Shown here: in pieces, positions 1 through 12,458 of the stretch | How positions within the stretch are numbered: the first letter of the stretch is position 1 | How the letters are laid out: every line of letters starts with the position of its first letter | From: Amphirosellinia nigrospora | Taxonomy: Eukaryota > Ascomycota > Sordariomycetes > Xylariales > Xylariaceae | Direction of reading: 5' to 3' | Assembly (NCBI GenBank): GCA_004123355.1 | Contig: SCHM01000006.1 | Coordinates: 1,178,001 to 1,242,000, forward strand | Length of the DNA: 64,000 nucleotides | Program-made: the position numbers and the translations under genes | Notes under the pieces: generated by a model | Databases searched by the model: none | The model's input: only the letters and a program-made list of their open reading frames with translations | What the model was told of the DNA's origin: nothing

Positions 1-1392
1 ATAAAATACGTTATATTTTTAAATAATATATTATATTATAATATTTTAAACTATAATTAATTATAGCGAAAAACTTTATAAAAATAAATATATTATAATA
101 AATAAAATAATAATAATTTAATATAAATAAAAAACTTTTTAAATAAACTTAAAGTATTATTAAATAGTTTTATTATTTTTTATATAATATATAAAAATAT
201 AAATTAGTTTAAATATATAATTATATTAAAATAAAAAAAGTATATAAAATAATATATTATTATATTAATAAAAATATAAGCTAACTATATTAATAATATA
301 TATAAAGTTAAAAAATAATCTAGCTAATAAATTAATTAAACTATTAAAAAAACTAAATATTAAAAGTTTTTATTTTTATTTAATTATAAATTAAAAAAAT
401 TAGCAAAAAAAAAATAAAACTAAGCTTTTTTAAAACTTTATATAAAATAATTAATAGTTTAAGCTGTTTATTATTATTAAAAAAAAAAATTTTAATATAT
501 TAACTTTTTAAAAAATAATTAATTTAATATTTTAATATTTATAATATTTTAAAACTTATAGATTTTATATATAACTAATTTAATTTATTTTATTATATAA
601 TTAATAAGCTTATTAAATATTAAAAAAATAATATTTAGCTAAAAATAATTAGCGTTATTTATTTATTTTTTAAATCTAAAAAAGTCCTAAAAGTTTAAAT
701 TTAAAAAAAATCCGGGTTTTAAAAAAATAGCTTCTATTATTTATTTAATAAATATTTAAATAAATATAAAAAACGGTGCTATTTTATTTTATATATTTTA
801 TAAAAATAAAATATTTTAAAAGTTTTTTTTTAAACTTTAAAATAATAAAAATTATATAAAATTATAATAATAATAAAAACGTTTATAAATAGCAATTTTA
901 AGCTAAATAAAAAAATAAATCCGTTTTAAATAAAATATATAGCTTATATATATAAATATTATATTTAGTTTAATTAGTTAATTATATATTTTTAGTTATA
1001 AAAAAAAAGTTTAATTATAATACTAAATTAATTTAAAGTTTTTTATTTTTTTTTTTAAGCTTATAATATTATAATACTTATAATAAAAAAAATATTAATA
1101 TATATTAGTACTTAATTAGCCTAATAATAAATTATATAATTATTAATGCTTAAATAACTATATAGTAAATATATATAGCTTTATATATACGCTAAATATT
1201 ATGCGGCACGCGTAAAAAAAGCTTTTTTACGTAAAATAAAAAAATATTAAGCTATTATAACTACTTAAGCAAATTCTTTAATATTTAATAAAAAAATAGC
1301 TTACTTAGTTTATAACCAAAAAACTAAAAATATATAATAGTACAAATATACTAATTAAGCTAACTAACTTAATATTGCCCCTTAGTATTAAT

Positions 1393-1548
1393 TGTGACAG
1401 CACGAAATCTAGAGTAGCTTGCTAGACCTGCCGGGCCGGCCACCTACCAGTTGGGTCATCTGCCAAAAAGGATCAGAATAACCAAGGTGGCAGCCTTGGT
1501 TACAGCTACTGTATATGCCACAGCGCAGCCGCAGTCAAGGCTATAACA
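1393..1548. repeat. Left terminal repeat of the miniature element
   Basis: This 156-bp direct repeat begins TGTGACAGCACG and ends CTATAACA. It matches 1738-1894 almost base for base. Confidence 0.85.
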
Positions 1549-1737
1549 ACCCCCTCCGTCACTAAAGCTTCGTCCCGAAGACCTTAACCCCTCACGGGGG
1601 GTAAGCGAGCACATCTTAGGAACCTTAGCGGAGGCCTAGCTCTTTCGTAACTAGTACATACCACTAATCCGGAAAAGCGCAGGTGCCGCTTTTGCCAAGT
1701 CCAGGCTCGAACACTGGACCATAAGTACCTTGGTTAT

Positions 1738-1894
1738 TATAACAGCACGAAATCTAGAGTAGCTTGCTAGACCTGCCGGGGGCCACCTACCAGTTGGGTC
1801 ATCTGCCAAAAGGGATCAGAATAACCAAGGTGGCAGCCTTAGTTACAGCTACTATATATATGCCACAGCGCAGGCCGCAGTCAAGGCTGTAACA
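1738..1894. repeat. Right terminal repeat of the miniature element
   Basis: This 157-bp direct repeat partner of 1393-1548 ends CTGTAACA immediately before the second TTAAT target duplication. The two copies differ only at a few positions and short indels, so the insertion is young relative to its host LTR. Confidence 0.85.
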
Positions 1895-4321
1895 TTAATA
1901 CTATTTCTATAAAATTAAACTTTTATACTTTTTTTTTTACGTTTTATAATAATAGTTATAGTAAAAACTATATATTATATACTATTAAATATAAAATATT
2001 TAAAATTTGTTTAAAGCTTATATAACTTTATAAATTATCGAAATATAAATAAAACTTTTTATAAAAAGTTTTTAGCTATTAATATAATAAAAAGTTTAAT
2101 TATAAATATATTATAATATAAACTATTTTAAGCTATAAAAAAATAAAAGCTTATATTTATTTTATTAACTTATTTATTATTTAATAATAGCTTTAATTTA
2201 TTTTATTTTTTTATTAAAATTTTAAATATATAATAAAAAAATCGTAAATTTAATATATAAATATTTTATATAAGTTTTATTAATTAAATAGTTTTATTTA
2301 TAATATTTATTAGTTTATTATTATATTTTATTATATTATATTATTTTTAATAATAAAATAAATATATATATAATTTTAAAAACTACTTATATAATACTAA
2401 GCGCTTATTATTAATATAATAGTTTACGTATATTTTAAATATTTATTAATAATTAATATTATTTTTTATAAATAATTATCCTTTATATTAAAGTTATTAA
2501 ATTTATAAAAATTAATTACTAGCTAAATACTAGTTTTAAAACTTTAAATTAAATTTCCCGTATTATTTCTAGTAAGCTTTATAAAACTATAATTAATATA
2601 CTTTATAGTTTTAATTTTATTGTTTTTTAAAAAATAATTATTACTTTTTTAATATAAATTAATAATTATTTTAATAGTTTAAAACCTATATATTTTAAAT
2701 ATTAATACTATTTATATATACTAGCTTATAACTAAAAATATTTATATAAAAATTTAAAAAGTTTTTTTAAATATAAAAAGTATATTTTATTAAACGTATT
2801 AAAAATATTTTATAATAAATTATTTATATATTTAAGTTAATAAATATAAAAGCTTTTTTATTAATATTTTAAAAAATCTAAATTAAGTTTATTTTTTAAT
2901 AAATATTTTTACGATTAAAAACTTATAATAAAACAAAGTTAATAATTATATTAAAATAAAAAATTATATTATAAAGCTTATAAACTATAAATTTTTTAGT
3001 CCTTATATTTAATATCGATCTTTTTATAGCTATATATTTTAATCGCGTTATTATTAGCTAATATTATATTTTTAAGTTAATATTTTTAAAATTTAAAAAA
3101 TAATTTATTTAGTTAAAAATATATATATTAAACCTAAAATTTATTATAGCGTAATATATATATATATAATTTAGCGAGCTTTTTATTAACTATAAAAAAG
3201 TTTTAATATATATTATTATAGCTATTGTTATTTTTTATTAATTTATAAATTAATTATTAAATTTAATATGTTTTTTTTCTATTAATTTTTAGTACGTTTT
3301 ATATTTTTTAACGTTATTTTTAGTAATTATTTATATATAAATAATATATTTAAAATAAATACTAGTTTTAAAATTTTTAAAGCAAAACTTTAAAAAAATA
3401 AACTAATAGCTCGTAATTAAATATTTTTATAATAAATATAATTTATTATATTAAAGTTTTTTTTTTAGCTTTAGTTCGTATATTTATTTTAAAGTATTTT
3501 ATAAAAATACCCGAAAAGTTTTTTTAAAATTGTTACGTTAGCTATTTAATTAGTTTTAAGTTATTTAAAAATATATTTTTTATTTTCGATAAATCCGCTT
3601 AAGTTAATTTTTATTAAAATAAACTAAATAATTTTTATATTTTTTTATTTATTAGTTTTATAAATAATAAAAACTTTTCTTTAATAATTTTTAGATATTT
3701 ATATTATATTTAATATAAAACTTTATATTAAAACTTAATAGCTATTGTTAATAATTTAAATATTGTTTAAAATTTTATTACTATAAATCTTTTTAATAAT
3801 ATAGTTTAAAATAAATTAATTTATATAAAGCTTTTTTTAAATTAATTATAAACTTAAACGATTTAGCAATATTTAATTTTTTAATATTTACTTTAATAAT
3901 TTTATTTAGTTATTTATTAATTTATTTAATAAAGTTTTTAATAAATTTTTATTATAGCACTAATAAACGCTTTATAATTATTTCGATATTTATATTTAAA
4001 AACTTAGTTTATTATTTCGCTAAGCTTTTTTAAATATTATATTATTAATTAAAAGTTTAATAAACTTTTATATAAATTAATTTATAGTTCGAATTTATTA
4101 TTTTTTATATTTATTTAAAAAGCTTAACAACTTTGCTTTAATAAATATTATATTATTTTAAAACAATATTATAATATTATTAAATACTAATATATAAAGT
4201 TTATCCGTTTATTATTAAATTTATTAATATAATAATTGCTAAATTAATATTTATAAATATAAAAATTAAATACGTTCGGTATATTTAGTTTCGTAAGCTA
4301 AAAAATCGCGTTTTTTTTAGT

Positions 4322-4637
4322 TATTGTCAGCATATACGTCTAGTACCTGATTGGATGATGGATTACGTAATCACTGGTGCCTGGGTAGCTGTGTGGCACA
4401 GTGGCACGTGGCTTTGTGTGTGCGCTAGATACTGCGCGGCACGCATAGAAAGAGCCCTTTCTACGCGGATAAAAGGAGTGTCAGGCTGCTATAGCTGCTT
4501 GGGCAGATTCTTTAGTATTTAATAAAAGATAGCCTACTTAGTTTATAACTAAAAAATAGAAAATATATAATAGCATAAATATATTAATTAAGCTAATTAA
4601 TTTAATATTGCCTTTTAGTATTAATATTATTTTTATA
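4322..4637 (+). repeat. LTR fragment (copy B) with an almost unmutated core
   Basis: The segment aligns with the right-hand 300 bp of LTR copies A (about 1105-1911) and C (about 11170-11476). Its first part, about 4325-4515, has normal GC content and retains CpA and TpG, whereas the same stretch in A and C is strongly AT-shifted. From about 4515 rightward it becomes as RIP-mutated as its surroundings. The left part of the LTR is missing. Confidence 0.75.
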
Positions 4638-7600
4638 TAATAGCTAGCGTATTTTTACGATTAATTAACTTTTAAAACGTTTAATTAGCGTATTTTAGCT
4701 ATTTTTAATTATTAATTTAAGTTAATAAATATTAACTAAAAAAAAATTAAAAAAAATTATTATAAATCTAAAAATTAAAATAATAAATATTAATACTTAC
4801 TCGATAAAATAACTAATTAATAAATTAACGCTTAATAATAACTAAAAGTAATAATATATACTTTAAAATATATAAAAGCAAATTATACCGGAAAAAAAAA
4901 AAATATAATAAAATTACTAAAAACTTTAAAAAAAAATCGAAAAATAATCTATTAATTATAAATATAAAATAAAGCTTATAAAAATAAGTTTAATAAAATT
5001 ATTAATAATTTAAAAAAGTTAAATAGGTTAAATAAAAAATTAATTCTAGTTAATCTAGTTAATTTAGTTAATTAAAATAATCTAGCTAATAAAATATATT
5101 TAAAATGTTTAATAATAAACAGTATTATTAAAAAATAATTAAAAAATATTAAGCTTTTTAAATAAAGCGGTAAAAAAATAAATAAGTTTTTTAAAAAATT
5201 TAAATCGATCGATTTTAAAAAAAAAAAAATAGCGTAATTTTACTAAAAAAAGTTTAAAAAAAAAAAAAAAAAAGTTATTTTTATTTTAAATTTAAACTTA
5301 AATTCGTTAAATTTATTATTATTATTATTAAATTTAAAAAAATTTAATAATATTTATATTAAATATAAATATTATTTATTATAGAAAAATTTAAAAAGCT
5401 TTTATTTATAAATAAAACTAAGCTAAAATAGCGTAAATTTAAACTAAAGCTTAATAAAAAAACTATTTAAAAAAGGTTTAAAACTAATTAATTATTAATA
5501 TAATTTATACTTTGCTATAAAAACTATTAAGTATAATTTTAAAAACTTTATTAGTTCGTATAAAAAACTAGTACTAATATAAGCAATTATTAGCATATTA
5601 AACCAGCTTTTTTAAACCTAGTTAAAAGTATTAAAAAAGGTTATATATTAAAAATCTTTAGTAAAACTTATAGTATAATAAGCTAAATATATTAAAAAAT
5701 ATATAAAATAATATTAATTATAAATATAATAAAAAAGATCTAGTATTTTTTATATTTAAATTCTTTAAAAATATAAAGCAATATAAAAAACTAAGAAAAA
5801 AAATAAGCATAAACTAATAAATTATAATATTTATAACTATAATAAAAAAAAAATAGTTTAAATATATTATTATTAAAGTTATAAAGTAAAAAATATTATA
5901 TTTAAAATTTAGTCGATAAATTTAATAATAATTTTAAAAATTATATAAAAAAACCGAGTTAAAAGATTATAAAAAAAAAAGGTTTAGTAATAACGTTATT
6001 AATAAAATAAAGTTGTAATAAAAATAATAAAAGTAAAAATTATAAATTAAATTTTAAATCTAATTTTAAAAAAAAAAACTATAATAAAAAAAAAAGCCTA
6101 AATGCTTTAAATATAGCTAATAAGGTTATATTATTAAAAATTGCTTTAATAAAAATAATATATTAAAATTAAAATTTTAAACGATTAAAAACTTATAATA
6201 TTTACGGCAAGCTTATTAAAAGTTAAAGGTTATTTATAAGCTTTAAAAATAACTTTAATTATTTTATTTATAAATATAATATTTTATAAAGTTTAATAAA
6301 TTTTATAACTATAAAATATTAATTTTTTTTTTTATATTTAGTTTATTTTTTTTATTTTAAATAATTATAGTATTATTAATTATAAATAAAACTGCGTTAT
6401 ATAAGGTAACTTTAAGCTAAAAAGTTATTATAGCTTAAAAAACTTTAATTTAAAAAATTTTAATTTAGGAGATTTTAATTTAAAAGACTTTAATTTAAAA
6501 AATCTTAACTTAAAAAATAGTTTTAGCCTCGATAATTATATTAAGCTAGAAAAAAATAACGGCGGACTTATTTACGGAAGAGATTATTATAAACTTTTTA
6601 CGGAAAAGAAAACAACCGCGGATTTATTTATTATAATAAGCCTGTTTATTAATCGAAAAATAACGGATTTTTTATTAAACGAAAGCTAGCTCTAGTAGTA
6701 ATAAATCTAGGATAATTTAAAGCCGATTATTAAGCTAGTTATTAAGCAGAAAATAGTAGCGGTACTTTTAATTATATTTACCTTTATATTTTTACTTTTA
6801 ATAGTAATCTTAAATAATTTAGGTTAAAAAATATATTAAATATTAAAATTATTAATAATAACGGACTAAGTATTAAAGTTATTATATAAAAAAACGTAAT
6901 ACTTTAAATATATTTATATTTAAAAAATTATTATATTTTGGCTTATAAACGTTATATTTTATTTAATATAAAGTTAAATATAAAATATATAATAATAAAG
7001 CTAACTTCGAAAAAAAATTAATAATAATTTAACTAAAAAAACAAAAAATATATAGTTTATATAAAAATAAACTTATATAAATTAAAAAAATTAATATTAT
7101 TATAAAAAACTTTAAAACTTTTAATAAAGATAAATATAATATAAATATAAAATATATTTTATTTATTTTATTATTTTTATTAAATATATTTTAAAAAAAT
7201 AATTATATAAAGTAAAAAGTTATTTAAATAATATATTATAAAAAATAGCTATAAAAGCTATTATAATTTTAATATTTAATAGTGTAGTTTTTTTTATAAA
7301 TATATAAAAAAAAAACTTTATATAATATATTAACTTTAAAAAAGCTATAAAAATTCGCGCTAAATATAACAAATAAAATCGAAACGTTAAAAAAATTATT
7401 ATTTAAATTATTATAAGGAAAAAAAAAATAATTTTTAAAATTTAAAATAAACTAATTTTTTAATATTATTAGCTATATTATTTTAATATTAAAAGTTAAT
7501 ATAAATAATTAAATATACTATAAATATTAATATCGAACTTAAAAAAGTTAAATATTTTTTTGCTTTATTTATAATTAAGCTAAAGCTAAAAATATATTTT

Positions 7601-10064
7601 AAAAAAACTATTAAAAAAGCCGATTATTTAAAAAAATAACCTAAATAAACTTTAGCTAAATTAAACTAGTTTTAATTAAAAATATAAATATTTTTTTTAT
7701 AATAAATAATAATAAATATTATATTTTTAAAGTATATAAAGAAAAATAAAATAAAAGTATTATTAAAGTATATTTATAATAAATAAACAAAAAATTAATA
7801 TTTTAAATATTTTAATTTAATAAAAATTACTAAAAAATACTGCGTTTTATATATAAATAGTAGCAAAAAGTTCGGTATAAAAGATTTAAAAGTATTTTAT
7901 AATAAAATAAAAATAATTATTATTATTTATTATTTATATTAAATAATAAAATAATATAATTAAAAATTAATAAATTTTATTTAAAATAAAACTAAGGTTT
8001 TATTTTTATAACTAAATTATTAACTATATTTTAAGTATATAAAGTTTTAATAACTATATATATTTTTAATAAAACAGGTTAATTTATAATAAAAAAATAA
8101 TTTTAGCTAAAAAATATTTTAATTATTTAAATTAAAAAAAATAATAAACCTAACTTTAATAATTTATAATAATAAACATACGCTATATAATATTTATTAA
8201 TAAATTTATATATATAGTTAAAAAGCTAAAAGTTAAAAAACTAATATTATATTTTTAGATTATAAAAGTATATTTAATTATATAGTTTAGCTTATTAAAA
8301 ATAATAAAATATTATATATTATATGTAATTTTTATAAAAATATTAAAATATAAATAACGTTTATAATTTTAAAGATATTATACGTTTGTTATTTTTTAAA
8401 ATATAACGCAAATTTAAGCGGCGTTATTAAAAAATTAAAAATTTTATTTAAATATAAATACGATTGTAATATTATCGAAAATAATATTATAAATAATAAA
8501 GCGAACTAAAAAACGTAGCCGACCGTAAAAACAAATAATAAAACTAATTTTTATTATTAACATAATAAAAAAAACTTTAAAAGAACTTAATTAAAAGTTT
8601 ATATTTATTATATAAAATAAATAAAATTATTTTAATATAATTTATGCTTTAAATATAATATTAAGCTAAAAAAGGCAGGATATATATATAAGTAATTTTA
8701 TAAGCGATTTAAAATATAAAGCTAAAATAAATAAATTTAAAACTTAAAAATTAATATAATATTTATAGCTTATAAAAAGCTAGATTAAATAAACTAAACT
8801 ATTTTTATATTTTTAAAAAGCTATTTTTATATAAATTATTTATAAAATTGCTAAAAAAATTTATAATAAAAATGTTTATTTTTAATAAACCTATTTTAAA
8901 AAAAGCACTTATAAAAAAAATAAAAAAAAATAGCTTAAAGTTATATTTAAAAAAATATATAGTTTATTTAAACGTAATATTTTAAAATTCGCAAATATAT
9001 AAAAGTTATTTATAGCTATTTTATTAATTTTATATAAATATTTAAAAAAAATATCTATTAACTAATAAACTAAATAAATATAAAGCTAAAATTTATATTT
9101 ATAGGTTTATTTAGTATAAAATATTAATTATAATAAACTTTTGTTTTTATAGCCTAAATAGCGTTATAAAAATTTTAATAGCTTTAATAGCTATTCGAAA
9201 ATAATATATTATTTAAATCGATTTATAGTAGTATATTTTAATAGAGCCCTTTATAAAAAATATTTATAAATAGTTTAAAATATTAAAAAAATATTTTAAA
9301 ACTTTTAAATTAAAATAAAAAAAATATAATTAACTAGTTAAAAAAATTATTAAACTAATAAAGCTTTTATATAACTTTAAGTAATTAAAATATAAATAAT
9401 AAATTAAAGCTAAAAAATTAAATAAGGTTAAATTTAAGCTTATAATTTCTAATAATATTATATATATTAACTACGAAATAAAAAAAGTTATAATATTTTA
9501 TATAAATAATTTTTAATTATAAGATTTAATTTAGATTATTTAAAAATATTATTATAAAAATTAATAAAATAGTTCTAGCAAGCGATTTAAGCTAAGCTAA
9601 TTAGTTTTTAAGCGTATAAATCGTAAAAAATAAAATTAATAATAACATAAACTTTAATTAAAATAATATATAACTAAGTATTTAATTTTATTAGCTTAAG
9701 TTTAATACGTAAGTATTTTTATTTATAAACACTAAAAAATAATTTATATTATAAAGCATAAAAAAAACTTATTTTTAAAAATAAATATTTAATTATACTT
9801 TTTTATTTAATAAGTTAAATTTTTTTATTTAGATTATAAAGCTTAATATGCTTTATTATTTTATTTAAGCAAAATTTATAGCAAATTTTTTTAATAAATA
9901 CGTTAAAATATAAAGCGATTAGCTAAATATATAAAAAATTCTAAATATATAAATTAAATATAATAAACTAAAAAAAGCTATTTATATAAAATTTATAATA
10001 ATATAAGTTTATTTATTATTATTAATATTATTTTAATATTAAACTTATAAAATAGTAAATTATT
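4638..10064 (+). mobile_element. Internal region of the RIP-mutated LTR element (gag and pol remains)
   Basis: About 5.4 kb lies between LTR copies B and C. A gag-style zinc-knuckle pattern on the + strand at about 6094-6135 is the only domain I can name with confidence. Nothing is readable as an open frame and the region is broken throughout by transitions. Whether it is Copia or Gypsy could not be decided from what remains. Confidence 0.65.
6442..6516 (+). repeat. Five tandem copies of a 15-bp unit inside the dead element
   Basis: Five consecutive 15-bp units of the form ACTTTAATTTAAAAA, with small variations, lie just downstream of the zinc-knuckle remains. The unit is a multiple of three, so it would have encoded a repeated pentapeptide while the element was alive. 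Confidence 0.7.
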
Positions 10065-11476
10065 AATAAAGTATATATATTTTAAGTAACGCGCTAGTAC
10101 TATAATATTTAAACTATAGTTAATTATAGCGAAAAATTTAACTAAAAATAAATATATTATAATAAATAAAGCAGTAAATAATCTAATATAAATAAAGAAT
10201 TTTTTAAATAAACTTAAAATATTATTAAATAGTTCTATTATTTTTTATATAATATAAAAAGTTATAAGTTAGTTTAAACATATAGTTATATTAAAGCAAA
10301 AAAATATATAAAAATATATTATTATATTAACTAAAATATAAGCTAATTATATTAAACTAATATATATAAATCAAAAATAATCTAGCTAATAAATTAACTA
10401 AACTATTAAAAAAACTAAATATTAAAGTTTTTATTTTTATTTAATTTATAAGTTAAAAAATTAGCAAAAAAAAAAATAAAGCTAGGCTTTTTTAAAACTT
10501 TATATAATAAGTAGTTAATAGCTAAGCCCGTTTTTACTACTAAAAAAAAGGATTATTAATATATTAACTTTTTAAAAAATTAATTAATGCTTTAATATTA
10601 TAATACTTTAAAACTTATAAATTTTATATATAATTAATTCGATTTATTTTATTATACAATTAATAAGCTTATTAAATATTAAAAAAACGATATTTAGCTA
10701 AAAATAACTAGCGTTATTGTTTATTTTTAAATCTAAAGGGGTCTAAAGGTCTAGATTTAAAGGAGGTCGGGGTCCTAAAAAAATAGCGCTATTTAGTTGT
10801 TTATCTAATAAATATTTAAATAAGTATAAAAAACAGTACTATTTTATTTTATTATTTTATAAAAAATAAAATATTTTAAAAGTTCTTTTCTTAAATTTTA
10901 AAATAAATAAAAATTATATTAAAATTATAGTAGCAATAGAAGGTTTATAAACAATAATTTTAAGCTAGGTAAAAAGTAAGTCCGTTTTAAAAAAATATAT
11001 ATAGCCTATATATATACGTAAATACTACGTTTAGTTTAATTAATTAACTATATATTTTAGTTGCAAAAAAAAAAGTTTAATTATATATTAAATTAATTTA
11101 AAGTTTTTATTATTTTTTTTTCGAAGCTTATAATACTATAATACTTATAGCTAAAAAAAATATTAGCATTATATTTAGTACTTAATTAGCCCAATAATAA
11201 ATTATATAATTACTAATGCTTAGGTAGCTATATAGCATAATAGCACGTGGCTTATATATACGCTAAATATTATACGGCGCACGCGTAAAAAAGCCCTTTT
11301 TACGCAAGATAAAAAGAATATCAGGCTACTGTAGCTGCCTAAGCAAATTCTTTAATATTTAGTAAAAAAATAGCTTACTTAGTTCATAACCAAAAAACAA
11401 AAAGTATTAACAACACGAATACACAATTAAGCTAACCAACCTAGTATTGCCCCCTAGTATTAACACCATTTCCACA
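10065..11476 (+). repeat. LTR copy C (about 1.4 kb), downstream LTR of the block
   Basis: This is the full-length partner of the LTR at the window start. The left edge is approximate because both copies are AT-degraded. The right edge is placed after the TTTCCACA that follows the shared AGTATTAA motif. The right third is less mutated than copy A. Confidence 0.7.
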
Positions 11477-12047
11477 GTTATAAATACTTTTAAAAATCTT
11501 TTAAAATATAAACGCTATAAAGTCCTATTCTTATAGTAAAAAATTTTTAGCAAATTAAAAATCGCAATAGTTAATATAAATATAATAATAATTTTTTAGT
11601 ATATATTCTATAGCTTTATTTTTAATAAAAATAAAACTTATAATAAAACTTTTAATTATTAGATTTAATAATATATATATAATCTATTTATATATCGCTA
11701 CTAAGCTTAATTAAAGCATTTTAATATAAAGTACTTAACAGGAATATTAGCTATTAGTTAAGCCCTGGCGCACTGCTATATATTAAGTAAAAGCCGGTGA
11801 TCTATCTAGTAATATATAGGTAGATTACTAGTTGGTGCGTAATCCAACAGAATCCGCCAGGTGCCACTCCGACTTTGTCTCTTTAGGTAGTCTACCGTAG
11901 GAAGCTCTACAGCCAATCAGAGGTCCAAATCGAAACCCAACCTCGAAATCCATCTTTTCCACATCTTCACTGCACCTCAGCCTCGACCTACATACACACG
12001 ACATTCTCCCTTCCACCACACGCGACAAGACACCAAGATCGCCCACA
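11477..12047. other. Transition from AT-rich retroelement block to gene-bearing DNA
   Basis: AT-rich sequence continues to about 11760, then base composition becomes normal within some 60 bp. No gene is visible before the Sm-F start. The last 200 bp are pyrimidine-rich on the + strand, as in fungal promoters. Confidence 0.5.
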
Positions 12048-12458
12048 ATGAGTGCAAGGACCTCCCTTCTCCTCCCCCAAAATAACCCAAACACTCTCGA
12101 GAGCTAAAGCTAACTAATTCCCGCAGTTCATGCCCATCAACCCGCGCCGATGCTGCAAGACCTGTACGCGGCGCCCCCTCCTCCCAGCTCGCAAAACAAC
12201 GCGAGACCCGAATAAACTAACCAAACTCCCACCACGGGGGAACAGCGTCAACAAGGACATCGTGGTGCGGCTCAAGTGGGCGAGACCGAGTACAAGGGCC
12301 GCCTGGTGTCCATCGACGGGCTACTTACATCCAGCTGACCAACGCCCAAGAGTACATCGACCAGAAGTTCACGAGCGACCTCGGCCAGATCCTGATCGCT
12401 GCAACAATGTCCTCTGGATCAAGGGGCCGACGACAAAGGGGACGTGGCCATGAGGGTA
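12048..12458 (+). CDS. Small nuclear ribonucleoprotein F (Sm-F), frame-broken in this sequence
   Basis: Sm-F is one of the seven Sm proteins that form the heptameric ring on the U-rich site of spliceosomal snRNAs. Read across frames, the segment gives the family hallmarks: PINPRP near the N-terminus, then VNKDIVVRLKWG (Sm motif 1), the TEYKGRLVSIDGY stretch, the TNAQEYID segment and the RCNNVLWIKG Sm motif 2. Length (about 85-90 residues) fits the family. The gene model is a tiny first exon at ATG 12048, an intron ending CGCAG at 12126, exon 12127-12163, an intron 12164-12245 with a CTAAC branch site, and a last exon to a TAG at about 12458. The first donor site is unclear. At least five one- or two-base losses or gains interrupt the frame, mostly in C or G runs. 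Since Sm-F is essential in other fungi, either the sequence is faulty here or another copy exists. The family call is firm; the exon details are not. Confidence 0.8.

Larger units (their letters stand above)
1393..1894. mobile_element. Miniature LTR (TRIM-like) element, little mutated, with 5-bp target duplication
   Basis: A 502-bp element starts TGTGACAGC and ends TGTAACA. It is flanked on both sides by TTAAT (1388-1392 and 1895-1899), a 5-bp target-site duplication typical of LTR-element integration. Its two terminal repeats (1393-1548 and 1738-1894) are nearly identical. The 189-bp middle holds no gag or pol, so it could only have moved with help from another element. It is GC-normal and keeps CpA dinucleotides, unlike the RIP-mutated LTR it sits in. 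It may be too short to trigger RIP, or it may have arrived later. The element looks whole for its type. Orientation cannot be decided. Confidence 0.85.
1..1911 (+). repeat. LTR copy A (left edge outside window), interrupted by a small element
   Basis: The segment aligns by eye with 10065-11476 from its first bases through the shared end around the AGTATTAA motif. Because homology runs to position 1, the true LTR start is probably outside the window. It is heavily RIP-mutated except where the 502-bp miniature element (1393-1894) has inserted close to its right end. Without that insert the visible LTR is about 1.4 kb. Confidence 0.75.
1..11476 (+). mobile_element. RIP-ruined LTR-retrotransposon block with three related LTR copies
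   Basis: This is an extremely AT-rich block (roughly 10-15% GC by eye) without any open frame of about 60 codons. The few remaining C and G bases sit mostly in CG and AGCT contexts, while CpA and TpG are nearly absent, which is the mark of fungal RIP. Three segments share one LTR sequence (1-1911, 4322-4637, about 10065-11476), all in the same orientation. Between the second and third lies about 5.4 kb of former coding sequence in which a gag-type CCHC zinc-knuckle pattern is still visible near 6094-6135 on the + strand. The element continues beyond the left window edge. It is a fossil with far too many breaks to count. The superfamily is not settled. The 1912-4321 stretch is also AT-rich and may be part of a second, nested or truncated copy. 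Confidence 0.85.
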
